Source: Sulfurivermis sp041678005
GTDB taxonomy: Bacteria > Pseudomonadota > Gammaproteobacteria > Thiohalomonadales > Thiohalomonadaceae
NCBI GenBank assembly: GCA_041678005.1
Contig: JBAYOW010000001.1
Location: 1-64,000, forward strand
Reading direction: 5' to 3'
DNA: 64,000 nt
Shown here: positions 8,632-17,844 of the stretch, in pieces
How the letters are laid out: each line of letters begins with the position of its first letter
How positions within the stretch are numbered: the stretch's first letter is position 1
Translations under genes and position numbers: made by a program
The notes under the pieces: generated by a model
What the model saw: only the letters and a program-made list of their open reading frames with translations
What the model was told of the DNA's origin: nothing
Database searches by the model: none

Positions 8632-8835
8632 GGCAATACCTCCTGACATTGATATCCAGCCAATCAACTGGAACCAGTCTGGCTATAATGGTCTATCTTA
8701 ACCTGAATATGCTCTCAAGAAACCTCTACCTGAGCCTTGAGAATAACGTCAGCGATAAATAAGCAATTTTTTTGTTTGTCCAGCGAAGCAAATATCAACT
8801 ATTGCCGCTACTGTAACATCGTCAACACCATTTCC

Positions 8836-8857
8836 AAAAAATAGACTCTATTTTTTT
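8836..8857. terminator. AT-rich hairpin between fliA and cheY
   Basis: AAAAAATAG and CTATTTTTT pair around an ACT loop just beyond the fliA stop. Read on either strand it gives a short stem ending in a run of T, so it could weakly terminate the fliA transcript. The stem has almost no G-C pairs, so confidence is low. The rest of the 8632-8861 gap holds the cheY Shine-Dalgarno but no sigma-54 or sigma-28 promoter that I can recognise. Confidence 0.3.
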
Positions 8858-8861
8858 GCAT

Positions 8862-9593
8862 TTAATCTGTAGCATCCTGCATGACACCGCGCAGCCGCAG
8901 CAAGGCACGCCCATGGATCTGGCAAACACGTGATTCACTGACCCCCAGCACGGCACCAATTTCCTTTAAATTCAGTTCTTCATCATAATACAAGGCCATA
9001 ATCAGGCGTTCGCGCTCTGGCAGTCCATCTATAGCCTGTGCCAGCTGTTTGTGCAGCTCTGCCAGTTGCAGATTTTCTTCAAGCCCTGGCCCCTCGTCTA
9101 CCAGTCTATCCAGTATTGATTCATCATGCCCTAAAGTTACTTCATCCAGACTGAGCAGGCGATGACTGCTAGAATCCAGCAAGATTTGATGATATTCCTC
9201 ACTATCTATCCCCAGTGCACTGATGATCTCCTGCTCAGTGGCCTCGCGCCCTTCCTGATTTTCTATCAGTCGTATAACCTCGCCGACCTCGCGCGCCTTG
9301 CGATGAACAGAACGAGGTGTCCAGTCAGCACGACGTACCTCATCAAGCATGGCTCCGCGGATACGAAAACCGGCAAAAGTTTCAAAGCTGGCGCCCTGTC
9401 CACTACGATAGTTACGCGCAGCCTCCAATAGACCCATCATGCCTGCCTGTATCAAATCATCAACATGGGTGGTATTGGGCAAACGTCCCAACAGGTGATA
9501 GGCAATCCGCTTGACCAGGGGCGCATATTGCTCGACCAGATCATCGGACCAGGTATTTTCACATTCGATGGCATAAGCCACCATGCCGTTCAT
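8862..9593 (-). CDS. fliA: Flagellar sigma factor FliA (sigma-28)
   Basis: A 243-residue sigma-28. Region 2 covers about 15-95, with YAPLVKRIAYHL and DDLIQAGMMGLLEAARNY; region 3 is in the middle; region 4 ends the protein with LGVSESRVCQIHGRALLRLR. It directs late flagellar promoters; a matching site lies upstream of motA at 24293-24319. I chose the ATG at 9593 (MNGMVAY), which has a Shine-Dalgarno GGAGGG 7 bases before it and leaves 16 bases after flhG. Longer starts at 9608 or 9662 would run into flhG. Co-transcription with flhF and flhG follows the polar-flagellate pattern. Confidence 0.95.
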   Translation of the reverse strand: MNGMVAYAIECENTWSDDLVEQYAPLVKRIAYHLLGRLPNTTHVDDLIQAGMMGLLEAARNYRSGQGASFETFAGFRIRGAMLDEVRRADWTPRSVHRKAREVGEVIRLIENQEGREATEQEIISALGIDSEEYHQILLDSSSHRLLSLDEVTLGHDESILDRLVDEGPGLEENLQLAELHKQLAQAIDGLPERERLIMALYYDEELNLKEIGAVLGVSESRVCQIHGRALLRLRGVMQDATD

Positions 9594-9609
9594 GACTGCA
9601 CCCTCCATA

Positions 9610-10494
9610 TCATGACCAATTCTCCCAGCTATCAGCTTCACTACGTACCAAACGCTCGACAAAAAATTCCAGATAGCCGCCAGCTACCGTAGGCATAGGC
9701 CAGCTATCCGCCTTTCTGGCCAGTGCAGTAAAAGCCTGTGCCGCCTTGCTGCGTGGATACATCTCAACGATCGGTCGCTGACGCTGTACGGCCTTGCGCA
9801 AGTATTCATCGTAGGGAACGCTACCCATGTAATCGAGCACCACGTCCTCAAGAAAACGATCCGTTACCCTGACCATCTTGGCGAACAGCTCACGACCTTC
9901 CTGTGGGCTATGAGCCATGTTGGCCAGGATACGAAAGCGCCGTACATTGTGTTCCTTGTTGAGCAACTTGATCAGGGCATAGGCATCAGTGATGGAGGCC
10001 GGTTCATCACAAACCACCACAATCACTTCCTGCGCTGCCTTACTGAAGCTGACCACGCTGTCTGATATCCCGGCGGCGGTATCTACCAGCAAGACATCCA
10101 CATCGGCTGAAAGCTCGCTGAATGCCCTGATCATCCCTGCATGCTCTGTCGGCGTCAGCTCGGCCATGCGCTGAATGCCAGATGAAGCAGGAATAATGCG
10201 TATCCCGGCTGGCCCTTCGACCAGAATCTCTTCCAGGCTGCGTTCACCAGAAAGCACATGTGAAAGGTTATATTGCGGCTGCAGACCAAGCATGACATCC
10301 AGATTGGCCAGCCCCAGATCTGCATCAAACACCAACACCTGACGGCCAACCTGTGCCATTGCCACCGCCATATTCACCGAGACATTAGTCTTGCCAACGC
10401 CACCTTTGCCGCTGGTCACCGCCAGCACGCGCACAGGCTTGGGCTTGTGCATACGCCGCAGACCAGCGGCTTGATCGTTTGTGTTATCCGTCAT
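9610..10494 (-). CDS. flhG: Flagellar number regulator FlhG (FleN), MinD-like ATPase
   Basis: A 294-residue MinD/ParA-family ATPase with SGKGGVGKTN (28-37) as deviant Walker A and FDADLGLANLDVMLGL as switch I and A'. Near the N-terminus the sequence NDQAAGLRRM (6-15) matches the DQAxxLR element by which FlhG stimulates the FlhF GTPase in other bacteria. FlhG limits flagella to one or few; in Pseudomonas (FleN) it also antagonises the master regulator FleQ. It lies between flhF and fliA, with a 12-base gap to flhF. Confidence 0.93.
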   Translation of the reverse strand: MTDNTNDQAAGLRRMHKPKPVRVLAVTSGKGGVGKTNVSVNMAVAMAQVGRQVLVFDADLGLANLDVMLGLQPQYNLSHVLSGERSLEEILVEGPAGIRIIPASSGIQRMAELTPTEHAGMIRAFSELSADVDVLLVDTAAGISDSVVSFSKAAQEVIVVVCDEPASITDAYALIKLLNKEHNVRRFRILANMAHSPQEGRELFAKMVRVTDRFLEDVVLDYMGSVPYDEYLRKAVQRQRPIVEMYPRSKAAQAFTALARKADSWPMPTVAGGYLEFFVERLVRSEADSWENWS

Positions 10495-10506
10495 TCGTTT
10501 GTCCCA

Positions 10507-11817
10507 CTAGCAAGCCTGACCGCCAAAGGCGGCAGCCAGCGCCTCCTCCCCTGGTGCCTCAGCACTGTTTTGCTGCAATAATGCCACACTCTGGCTCACC
10601 AACTTGTTGGCCCGCGCCTGATGCAAATCTTCCGGCACGCGTTGACCATCACTGATATAGGCAATGGGCAACTGCTGCTGTGCCACAGCCGATAGCACCT
10701 CACCCAGGCTGCCTGTCTCATCGAGCTTGGTAATGATGCAACCGGCCAGTTTCATTTGTGCAAAAGCGCGCGCTGTCTCATCCAACGCCAATCGCTGCGC
10801 CGAGGCCGACAAAACCAGATAACTTCTCACGCGAGGCGAGCCTTGATGCAACATGCTCATCTGTTCAGCTAAACGAACATCACGCTGACTGATGCCTGCC
10901 GTGTCAATCAACACCAAGGGAACATCGCGCAAGTTATCAAGAACGGTGCGCAATTCGCTGGCGTCATTGGCTACATGCACTGACACTCCCAACAAGCGTC
11001 CATAGGTACGCAGCTGCTGATGGGCACCAATACGGAAACTATCGGTTGTCACCAATGCCACACTGTTCTGTCCATGACGCAAGATGAAACGGGCAGCCAG
11101 TTTGGCCACCGTCGTGGTCTTGCCCACACCTGTCGGACCAACCAGCGCCACCACCCCTCCGTGGCCCAGAACAGCGTCTTCACTTATCGGCAACTGTCGT
11201 GCCAACAGCCCCAAGGCATGGCGGAAGTGGTCTTCATGATCAACTGTATAATTGACTTGATCAGCGAGTTGGCGGCACAAGGATGGCGCAAGCCCCAATT
11301 CCAACAGGCGCTGCATAAGTTTTGCCCGCGCTGGATGAAGCAGGTTTTGCTCACGCCAGGCCATACCGCTGAGTTGACTCTCCAACAAGCCACGCAGGGT
11401 CTTGATCTCCTCGCGCATACCATGCAGCGCCGGATCATGACTCCACTCTATCTGCTTGGCTGGCGAGGATTGTTTGCTTGTTGTGACTGGCTCTGCCTGG
11501 CCAGTCTTGCTCTGCAATGAGGTAGAGATAGCAGCAGCAAATTGTGCGCCATCACCTGCCATGTGCATATGACGACCTGTGCTGAGAGTTTGCTCTTGAG
11601 GAAAGAGTACAGGCGCAGCGCGGGGCGAAATAACAGCTTGGGATTCTTTTTCTACCATCCCGCGCACCAACGCCTCGTCATAATCTATCGCCGCGACAAT
11701 CTCTACACCGCCATTCACCCTGCGGTTGGAGAGGATAACGGCATCTGGCCCCTGCTCTTCGCGAACCAGGCGGATAGCCTGGCGCATATCGGCGGCAAAA
11801 TAGCGTTTTATTTTCAT
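10507..11817 (-). CDS. flhF: Flagellar placement GTPase FlhF
   Basis: A 436-residue SRP-type GTPase. The N-terminal part (1-50, MKIKRYFAADMRQAIRLV) is the typical FlhF opening, followed by a variable basic linker and then the NG domain. G1 is GPTGVGKTTT (227-236), the G3 strand is LIDTAG, and G4 is ITKLDETGSLGE. FlhF marks the pole where the flagellum is built and recruits early basal-body parts. It lies 37 bases after flhA and just before its regulator flhG. Confidence 0.94.
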   Translation of the reverse strand: MKIKRYFAADMRQAIRLVREEQGPDAVILSNRRVNGGVEIVAAIDYDEALVRGMVEKESQAVISPRAAPVLFPQEQTLSTGRHMHMAGDGAQFAAAISTSLQSKTGQAEPVTTSKQSSPAKQIEWSHDPALHGMREEIKTLRGLLESQLSGMAWREQNLLHPARAKLMQRLLELGLAPSLCRQLADQVNYTVDHEDHFRHALGLLARQLPISEDAVLGHGGVVALVGPTGVGKTTTVAKLAARFILRHGQNSVALVTTDSFRIGAHQQLRTYGRLLGVSVHVANDASELRTVLDNLRDVPLVLIDTAGISQRDVRLAEQMSMLHQGSPRVRSYLVLSASAQRLALDETARAFAQMKLAGCIITKLDETGSLGEVLSAVAQQQLPIAYISDGQRVPEDLHQARANKLVSQSVALLQQNSAEAPGEEALAAAFGGQAC

Positions 11818-11854
11818 CCCATCGACCCTCGCAGCCAGGCCGCTTGGGGCGCGG

Positions 11855-13960
11855 CTAGCCTGCCTGATTACCTACCGTAGCTACAATACGCAGCTGTTTA
11901 TTGTCCGGGACCTCGTTATAGGCGAGGACATACATACCCGGAATCGTGTGTCGTACAAACCGCGCCAGCATCTCGCGCAAAGGGGCCGATACCAGCAATA
12001 CAGCCGGCTGACCGGCTATTTCCTGCTTCTGGCCACTCTCGCTCAGTCCTCGGTGGATACGCTCCGCCAAGCCCGGCTCAATGCCTGCGCCACCATCATC
12101 TGACGCTCGAATACTCTTAAGCAATATCTGTTCCAACTCTGGCGCCAAAGTAATAACAGGCAACTCATGTTCCAAGCCATTGATTTTCTGGATAATCATG
12201 CGGCCCAACGAAACCCTGACTGCACTCGTCAAAATACCGGCATCCTGTGTACGTGGTGCATGTTCAGCCAGCGTCTCGGCAATACTGCGCATATCACGGA
12301 TGGGAATACCCTCAATCAGCAGGTTTTGTAAAACCTTCACCACTACCGACATAGGTAATAACTTGGGCACCAAATCCTCTACCAGCTTCGGTGCTGATTT
12401 ACCCAACTGACTTAGCAAATGCTGTACTTCTTCATGGCCGAGTAATTCATGGGCATGGGTTTGCAGCAACTGGCTCATGTGTGTCGCTACCACGGTATTT
12501 GGATCTACCACGGTATAACCCAAACCCTGTGCCTCCTCGCGACGATTTGGCTCGATCCAGACGGCCTCCAGACCAAAGGCCGGATCAATCGTCTTGATAC
12601 CAGTCAACTCGCCATAGACCTGACCAGGATTGATCGCCATTTCACGATCTGGGTAGATCTCCGCCTCGCCCAGCGTCACCCCCAATAAACTGACACGATA
12701 GGCCGCTGGTGAAAGATTCAAATTGTCACGAATGTGTACTGCCGGCACCAAAAAGCCCAATTCCTGGGATAGTTTCTTGCGCACCCCCTTGATGCGCGCC
12801 ATCAGCTGCCCGCCTTGCGCCTTGTCGACTAATGTGATCAATCGATAGCCAACCTCCAGACCGATTGGATCGACCAATGGCACGTCATCCCAGGTCAATT
12901 CCTTCAGCTCAGTGCTTGAGCTGGTAGCAGGTTCAGCCACAGATGGCGGCGCTGCGGCCTCCCGTGCCTCTGCCTTCTGCTTGTGTAACAACCACCAGGC
13001 GGCCCCACCTATGACAAAAGCCATCAGCAGGAAGGGCGAATTTGGCATCCCCGGGATCAGACCCAGCATCAGCAATACCACAGCTGTAACCGCCATGACA
13101 CGTGGATTGGAGAACACCTGGGCAATCACCATGTCACCCATATCGCGTGAGGCCGAGACACGGGTAATGATGATGCCAGTCGCGGTAGACAAGACCAGCG
13201 ACGGGATTTGCGCCACCAGGCCATCACCTATCGTCAATAGTGCATACACCTGGGCGGCATCAGCAAAGGCCATATCATGCTGCGCCACGCCTATCACCAA
13301 ACCACCGATTATGTTGATGATCGTAATGAGAATGCCAGCCACGGCATCACCGCGAACAAACTTGCTCGCACCATCCATAGAGCCATAAAAATCAGCCTCG
13401 TTAGCGATCTCCTCACGCCGGGTACGCGCGGTATCAGGGTCGATGAGGCCAGCATTGAGATCCGCATCAATCGCCATCTGCTTGCCAGGAATGGCATCAA
13501 GGGTAAAACGCGCGCTGACTTCCGAGATACGCCCCGCACCCTTGGTCACCACGGCAAAGTTGATGATCACAAGGATCACGAACACCACCACACCGACCGC
13601 ATAATTACCACCGACGACAAACTCACCGAAAGATTCAATAACCTGACCGGCAGCGCCCGGGCCATTGTGACCTTCCAGCAAAACCACGCGCGTAGAGGCA
13701 ACATTCAGCGCCAATCGCAACAAAGTCGCGATCAGCAATACCGTGGGAAACACGGCAAAATCCAATGGTCGCAAGGCGTAAATCGTTACCAATAAAACGA
13801 TCAAAGAAAAAGCAATATTAAAAGTAAAGAAGATATCCAGCATGAACGGCGGCAATGGCAGCATCACCATGGCCAGCAGGATCAACACGATGATCGGCGC
13901 ACCTAGCCCCGAGTTCAGCAGCATACGCGTGGTATGCAGGACTCTATCGAATTGCGCCAT
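11855..13960 (-). CDS. flhA: Flagellar type III export protein FlhA
   Basis: A 701-residue FlhA, the usual length. About eight membrane helices lie in the first half (residues 15-320). The FHIPEP-family cytoplasmic loop with KGAGRISEVSARFTLDAIPG precedes the second membrane set, and the C-terminal cytoplasmic domain (about 350-695) forms the nonameric ring that docks chaperone-substrate complexes. A short Ala/Glu/Ser linker (about 335-355) separates the two. It is intact and lies 47 bases after flhB. As part of the FlhA/FlhB/FliPQR gate it needs FliR, which is frameshifted here as read. Confidence 0.96.
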   Translation of the reverse strand: MAQFDRVLHTTRMLLNSGLGAPIIVLILLAMVMLPLPPFMLDIFFTFNIAFSLIVLLVTIYALRPLDFAVFPTVLLIATLLRLALNVASTRVVLLEGHNGPGAAGQVIESFGEFVVGGNYAVGVVVFVILVIINFAVVTKGAGRISEVSARFTLDAIPGKQMAIDADLNAGLIDPDTARTRREEIANEADFYGSMDGASKFVRGDAVAGILITIINIIGGLVIGVAQHDMAFADAAQVYALLTIGDGLVAQIPSLVLSTATGIIITRVSASRDMGDMVIAQVFSNPRVMAVTAVVLLMLGLIPGMPNSPFLLMAFVIGGAAWWLLHKQKAEAREAAAPPSVAEPATSSSTELKELTWDDVPLVDPIGLEVGYRLITLVDKAQGGQLMARIKGVRKKLSQELGFLVPAVHIRDNLNLSPAAYRVSLLGVTLGEAEIYPDREMAINPGQVYGELTGIKTIDPAFGLEAVWIEPNRREEAQGLGYTVVDPNTVVATHMSQLLQTHAHELLGHEEVQHLLSQLGKSAPKLVEDLVPKLLPMSVVVKVLQNLLIEGIPIRDMRSIAETLAEHAPRTQDAGILTSAVRVSLGRMIIQKINGLEHELPVITLAPELEQILLKSIRASDDGGAGIEPGLAERIHRGLSESGQKQEIAGQPAVLLVSAPLREMLARFVRHTIPGMYVLAYNEVPDNKQLRIVATVGNQAG

Positions 13961-14007
13961 TTATGAATTTCCCCATTTATTCCACACTCATGCCCAATCA
14001 GGCAGAT

Positions 14008-15135
14008 TTAATCATCATGTTGTAAATCATCCGGTATAGGCAAATCTGACATATTCACCGTACCCTCACGACCATATATCAGCCCTTGGCGCAGGTGATA
14101 TACATAGGCCAGCACCATCGCCACGGCTCGGTACAGACCAACCGGAACAGGCTGATCCAGATCAGTACTATAATAAAGCGCGCGCGCCAAAGGCGGTGCT
14201 TGCAGCACAGGCACATCATGCTCCTGTGCCACATTACGGATTTTCAACGCAATCAGCTCAGTGCCCTTCGCCACCACTATCGGTGCGCCACCACCTGTCT
14301 GATCGTAACGCAATGCCACCGCATAATGTGTCGGGTTAGTGACCACCACATCGGCCTTTGGTACCTCGGCCATCATGCGTCTCTGGGCAATTTCCATTTG
14401 CATGCGGCGGATACGCCCCTTCACCTCCGGGCTGCCCTCGGTATGTTTGAACTCATCACGCACTTCCTGCTTGGTCATGCGTAACTGGCGCTGATGATCC
14501 CAAAGTTGAAACGGCACATCTATAAAGACCACGATCAAAAGCGTGGCGCTCAGCAACAAAAATGCCCAGGCCAGCAGACTGCCAGCATGGCCCAGACTCA
14601 GATTTAACGATTCACTGCTAAGACCAAGAAAATCATCACCCATGGACTTCAGTAACAGCAAAGCTGTTAATGCCACCAGCATGAACTTAGCCATGCCCTT
14701 GATCATTTCCAATAGACCACGCCAGCCAAATACTCGCCCCATACCTTTGATAGGATCCAGCTTTTCCCATTTGAAGCTGATAGAGGTAAAGGCCCAGCCA
14801 CCAAGCACGGCGGAGGCTCCAATGGCAACCACTACCATCAAGACAAAAAACGGCATCAAAATCCATAAAGCCTGAACCACGGCTGCAATGAAATGAGCCG
14901 GCAAGCCATTTACATCAAAGATCTGCTCGCGGGATAGACTCAGGTTTTGCCTCATTTGCAAGGCCAGGCGGGTTGTCATCGAATCACCCATAACCAGAAA
15001 GGCGGTGGCCGCTGCCAGCAAGGCTGCTACGGTATTTAATTCACGCGAGCGTGGTACCTGACCTTTTTCACGCGCCTCCTGTTGACGCTTGGGTGTCGCC
15101 TGTTCTGTACGTTCCTGACCATCACTTTCAGCCAT
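14008..15135 (-). CDS. flhB: Flagellar type III export switch protein FlhB
   Basis: A 375-residue FlhB. The charged N-terminus (ERTEQATPKRQQEAREKGQVPRS) is typical; four membrane helices span about 32-210, then comes a cytoplasmic domain with the autocleavage site NPTH at 267-270 (VVTNPTHYAVALRY). Cleavage between Asn and Pro switches export from rod/hook to filament substrates. The ATG lies three bases after the fliR stop, so the two genes are tightly coupled. FlhB ends in an acidic tail (PIPDDLQHDD). Confidence 0.95.
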   Translation of the reverse strand: MAESDGQERTEQATPKRQQEAREKGQVPRSRELNTVAALLAAATAFLVMGDSMTTRLALQMRQNLSLSREQIFDVNGLPAHFIAAVVQALWILMPFFVLMVVVAIGASAVLGGWAFTSISFKWEKLDPIKGMGRVFGWRGLLEMIKGMAKFMLVALTALLLLKSMGDDFLGLSSESLNLSLGHAGSLLAWAFLLLSATLLIVVFIDVPFQLWDHQRQLRMTKQEVRDEFKHTEGSPEVKGRIRRMQMEIAQRRMMAEVPKADVVVTNPTHYAVALRYDQTGGGAPIVVAKGTELIALKIRNVAQEHDVPVLQAPPLARALYYSTDLDQPVPVGLYRAVAMVLAYVYHLRQGLIYGREGTVNMSDLPIPDDLQHDD

Positions 15136-15138
15136 GGC

Positions 15139-15914
15139 CTACTCCCCGCTCAATAAACGTATAATCAGCGCAAACCCTTCATTGGCAAGGGCTTCAAACT
15201 GTGGAACAATCGTAGGCAGGGTATACAGGATCACCACAAAACCCATTATCAAGGACACAGGAAAACCCACGGCAAAGATATTCAACTGCGGTGCAGCTCG
15301 TGCCATGACACCAAAAGCAATACTGACGACCAGTAATGATGCCACTGCTGACAAAGCCAGCGACAAGGCACCAGCAAACATCTGCGTTCCCCAAATAACC
15401 AAATGCCAAAAGCCGTTACGCGTCAGGCCATCGATCGCTATCGGCAAAGTTGTGAAACTCTCAGCAACCATTTCTATCATCAGCAAATGGCCGTTGAAGG
15501 TAAGAAACAATAAAGTCACCAACAACAGATAGATCTGTGACAACACAGGAACCTGCATGCCGTTTTGTGGATCCACCATAGAAGCAAAGCCAAGACCCAT
15601 CTGCATGGCGACAACCTGACCACCTGTCGTCACTGCAGCAAACACCAACTGCAAAGTAAAACCCATTGCCGAGCCGATGACTATCTGCTGCATAATTATC
15701 AGTACAGAGGCCAGGCTAAATGGATCTACTGAAGGTACTGGTGGCAACACGGCACCACCACAGATGTAATGGCCAGAGCCAGCATCAAGCGCACGCGCAT
15801 TGGCAGCATAACCGAACCAAAAATCGGCATCGCCACTACCATCGCAGCAACACGAAACAGTGGCCAGAGGTAACTGCCGAGCCAGGATGCGATTTCAGCA
15901 GCGCTAAAATGCAT
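15139..15914 (-). pseudogene. fliR: Flagellar export gate protein FliR, frameshifted as read
   Basis: Homology to FliR runs continuously from MHFSAAEIASWLGSYLWPLF (start 15914) to FALIIRLLSGE (stop 15139), but in two frames. The first reads ...ALAITSVVVP and then would stop after six more codons; the second resumes as VLPPVPSVDPFSLASVL. Restoring one missing base (a G on the coding strand near 15750/15751, in CCG-TG-TTG) joins them to SVVVPVLPPVPSVDP and gives 258 residues, the usual FliR size. FliR is an integral part of the FliPQR export gate and is essential for flagellation. The lesion is thus either a real null mutation or a single-base error. The start follows the fliQ stop by 5 bases. 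Confidence 0.88.
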
Positions 15915-15919
15915 GCGGA

Positions 15920-16189
15920 CTAACCCAACAAAGACGGGATGTTTGTTATCAACCGCTGCGTAAAATCGATCAGCAAACGCAACATCCATGGTCCAGCGAT
16001 CATCAATACCGCCAACATGACCAGAATCTTGGGAATAAAGCTGAGTGTCATTTCATTGACCTGCGTTGCCGCCTGAAACATGGCCACCAATAAACCCACC
16101 ATCAACACAGGCACCAGTAACACCAGGATCAATAGCGCTATGACCTCCAGTGCCTGCTGAAAGACTGTTAATACCGTTTCAGGTGTCAT
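15920..16189 (-). CDS. fliQ: Flagellar type III export gate protein FliQ
   Basis: An 89-residue protein with two membrane helices (about 15-42 and 52-76), the size and layout of FliQ. The segment TPETVLTVFQQALEVIALLI starts it, and NEMTLSFIPKILVMLAVLM is the conserved second-helix region. It forms the outer ring of the FliP5Q4R1 gate. It ends in TAG. A 58-bp gap with a strong stem-loop separates it from fliP. Confidence 0.93.
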   Translation of the reverse strand: MTPETVLTVFQQALEVIALLILVLLVPVLMVGLLVAMFQAATQVNEMTLSFIPKILVMLAVLMIAGPWMLRLLIDFTQRLITNIPSLLG

Positions 16190-16208
16190 GGCATGATTTC
16201 ACCAAGTA

Positions 16209-16244
16209 ACCTCTGTATAACTACCTGCGTAGTTATGCAGAGGT
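16209..16244. other. Stem-loop between fliP and fliQ
   Basis: ACCTCTG-T-ATAACTAC pairs with GTAGTTAT-G-CAGAGGT around a CTGC loop, giving about 16 paired positions with one T/G mismatch in the middle. No T-run follows on the minus strand, so it is not a standard terminator. It fills most of the gap before fliQ, 20 bases upstream of the fliQ ATG, while the other genes from fliM to flhB abut or overlap. It may be an RNA-processing or translation-tuning element. Confidence 0.6.
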
Positions 16245-16247
16245 ACA

Positions 16248-16991
16248 CTAAACATAAAAGCTCGCCGCCAAGGTGCTCATCACCATCGCCCAGCCATCCA
16301 CCAGGACAAATAACATCAGCTTGAAAGGCAGGGAGATGATCATCGGCGAGAGCATCATCATACCCATCGACATCAAGGTGCTGGCCACCACCAGATCGAT
16401 GATCAAAAAAGGTATGAACAATAAAAAGCCAATCTGAAAGGCCGTCTTCAATTCACTGGTAACAAAGGCTGGTACCAATACCGAGAGTGGCACTTCATCG
16501 GCTGACTCATAGCCTTCACTACCAGACAGGCTGCCAAACAATTGAATATCACTCTCGCGAGTTTGCGCCAGCATAAAACCACGCAGCGGCTCACTGGCCT
16601 TTTGCAATCCTTCCTGAAAACCGATTTTTTCATCCATATAAGGCTGAAACGCCTCGGTGTGCATACGCTCGAATACTGGCGCCATAACAAAAAAAGTCAA
16701 AAACAAGGCCATGCCGATCAACACCTGGCCTGATGGTGCCTGCATCAAACCAACTGCCTGACGCAAAATAGCCAACACAATTACAATACGGGTAAACGAG
16801 GTCATCATCATCACTGCCGCCGGCAGAAAAGTCAGCGCAGTCATCAACAACAAAACCTGAATACTCAGGCTATAGGTTTCACCACCAGCAGGATTGGTCG
16901 TAACCGTCACTGCCTCCAGCCCTGTCTGGGCAAAAACACTAAAAGGCAAAAAAGCCAGCAAGGCAAATAATACCCAACGCACCCTGCTCAT
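16248..16991 (-). CDS. fliP: Flagellar type III export gate protein FliP
   Basis: A 247-residue FliP with an N-terminal signal peptide (RVRWVLFALLAFLPFSVFA, cleavage expected near residue 21). Four further membrane helices follow. The family motifs MMTSFTRIVIVLAILRQA and FKLMLFVLVDGWAM are present. Five copies form the core of the export channel in the inner membrane. The ATG overlaps the fliO stop by 4 bases. It is complete, unlike its partner FliR. Confidence 0.96.
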   Translation of the reverse strand: MSRVRWVLFALLAFLPFSVFAQTGLEAVTVTTNPAGGETYSLSIQVLLLMTALTFLPAAVMMMTSFTRIVIVLAILRQAVGLMQAPSGQVLIGMALFLTFFVMAPVFERMHTEAFQPYMDEKIGFQEGLQKASEPLRGFMLAQTRESDIQLFGSLSGSEGYESADEVPLSVLVPAFVTSELKTAFQIGFLLFIPFLIIDLVVASTLMSMGMMMLSPMIISLPFKLMLFVLVDGWAMVMSTLAASFYV

Positions 16992-17425
16992 GCGCGTCTG
17001 CCTTTTTTCAAAATTGTCTGCAACCGTTCAGCAAAGCTTTCATCTTGTGAGTGCCCATTCTGTGCATTGATTGGCTCATCCAGCACATGCAGTGTCTCTA
17101 TCCGTCCTGGCGCCACGCCCAGCAATAACTGCCGCTGGCCTACCTGGATCAATACCACACGCTCCCGCTGACCAACCGACACACCACCCAACACACGTAT
17201 CAGCCCCGTATTGTGCTGTGCAAAACCACCCACCCTGCGCAACAACCAGGCGAGCCCAACAATCAGCAACAAAATCAAACCCAAAGCCAGCAACACCTGC
17301 AACAGAATTGTCGTTGTAATCGGCTCCACTGTTGCGGGTGTTGGACGACCAATATCTGCCGCCATTGCCGGCAGTTGACAGCAACAGCCGAACAGCCCAG
17401 ACAGCAATATGCGCAACAGCTTCAT
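16988..17425 (-). CDS. fliO: Flagellar biosynthesis protein FliO
   Basis: A 145-residue FliO. An N-terminal signal-like hydrophobic stretch (about 4-22) and one membrane helix (about 40-66) are followed by a cytoplasmic domain with GVSVGQRERVVLIQVGQRQLLLGVAPG in its middle (about 84-110), the part conserved in the family. FliO helps assemble the FliP ring. The start overlaps the fliN stop and the stop overlaps the fliP start, each by 4 bases. Confidence 0.9.
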   Translation of the reverse strand: MKLLRILLSGLFGCCCQLPAMAADIGRPTPATVEPITTTILLQVLLALGLILLLIVGLAWLLRRVGGFAQHNTGLIRVLGGVSVGQRERVVLIQVGQRQLLLGVAPGRIETLHVLDEPINAQNGHSQDESFAERLQTILKKGRRA

Positions 17426-17844
17426 TTTAGTTTTTTCACTCGCTCGACTGGACTTATGACATCCGTCAGGCGTATACCGTATTTTTCATTCACCACCACA
17501 ACTTCACCGTGTGCAATGAGCGTGCCGTTTACCATCACATCTAGTGGCTCACCAGCCAACCTGTCCAACTCCACCACCGATCCTTGATTGAGCTGCAACA
17601 GATTGCGGATGCTGATCTTGGTGCGGCCTATCTCCAGCGAAATAGTCACCGGCACATCCAGAATTACATCCAGATTTACATCTTCAGACAGCGGCGGTTG
17701 ATGATCGTCACGCAAATTCTCAAGTGGCGCCTGCTTGATATCTGCGCTGGCTTCAACTTCAGATTTCTCACTATCCTCAGCCTCTGCCATGGCAGCTGCC
17801 CATTCATCCATTACATCGCTATCGTTGTCGTTTGTTTCGCTCAT
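17422..17844 (-). CDS. fliN: Flagellar switch protein FliN
   Basis: A 140-residue FliN. The first 50 or so residues are acidic and variable; the C-terminal SpoA (SPOA) domain (about 58-135) has LDVPVTISLEIGRTKISIR and GTLIAHGEVVVVNEKYGIRL. It forms the lower C-ring with FliM and binds export cargo through FliH. The ATG overlaps the fliM stop by 4 bases. Confidence 0.95.
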   Translation of the reverse strand: MSETNDNDSDVMDEWAAAMAEAEDSEKSEVEASADIKQAPLENLRDDHQPPLSEDVNLDVILDVPVTISLEIGRTKISIRNLLQLNQGSVVELDRLAGEPLDVMVNGTLIAHGEVVVVNEKYGIRLTDVISPVERVKKLK

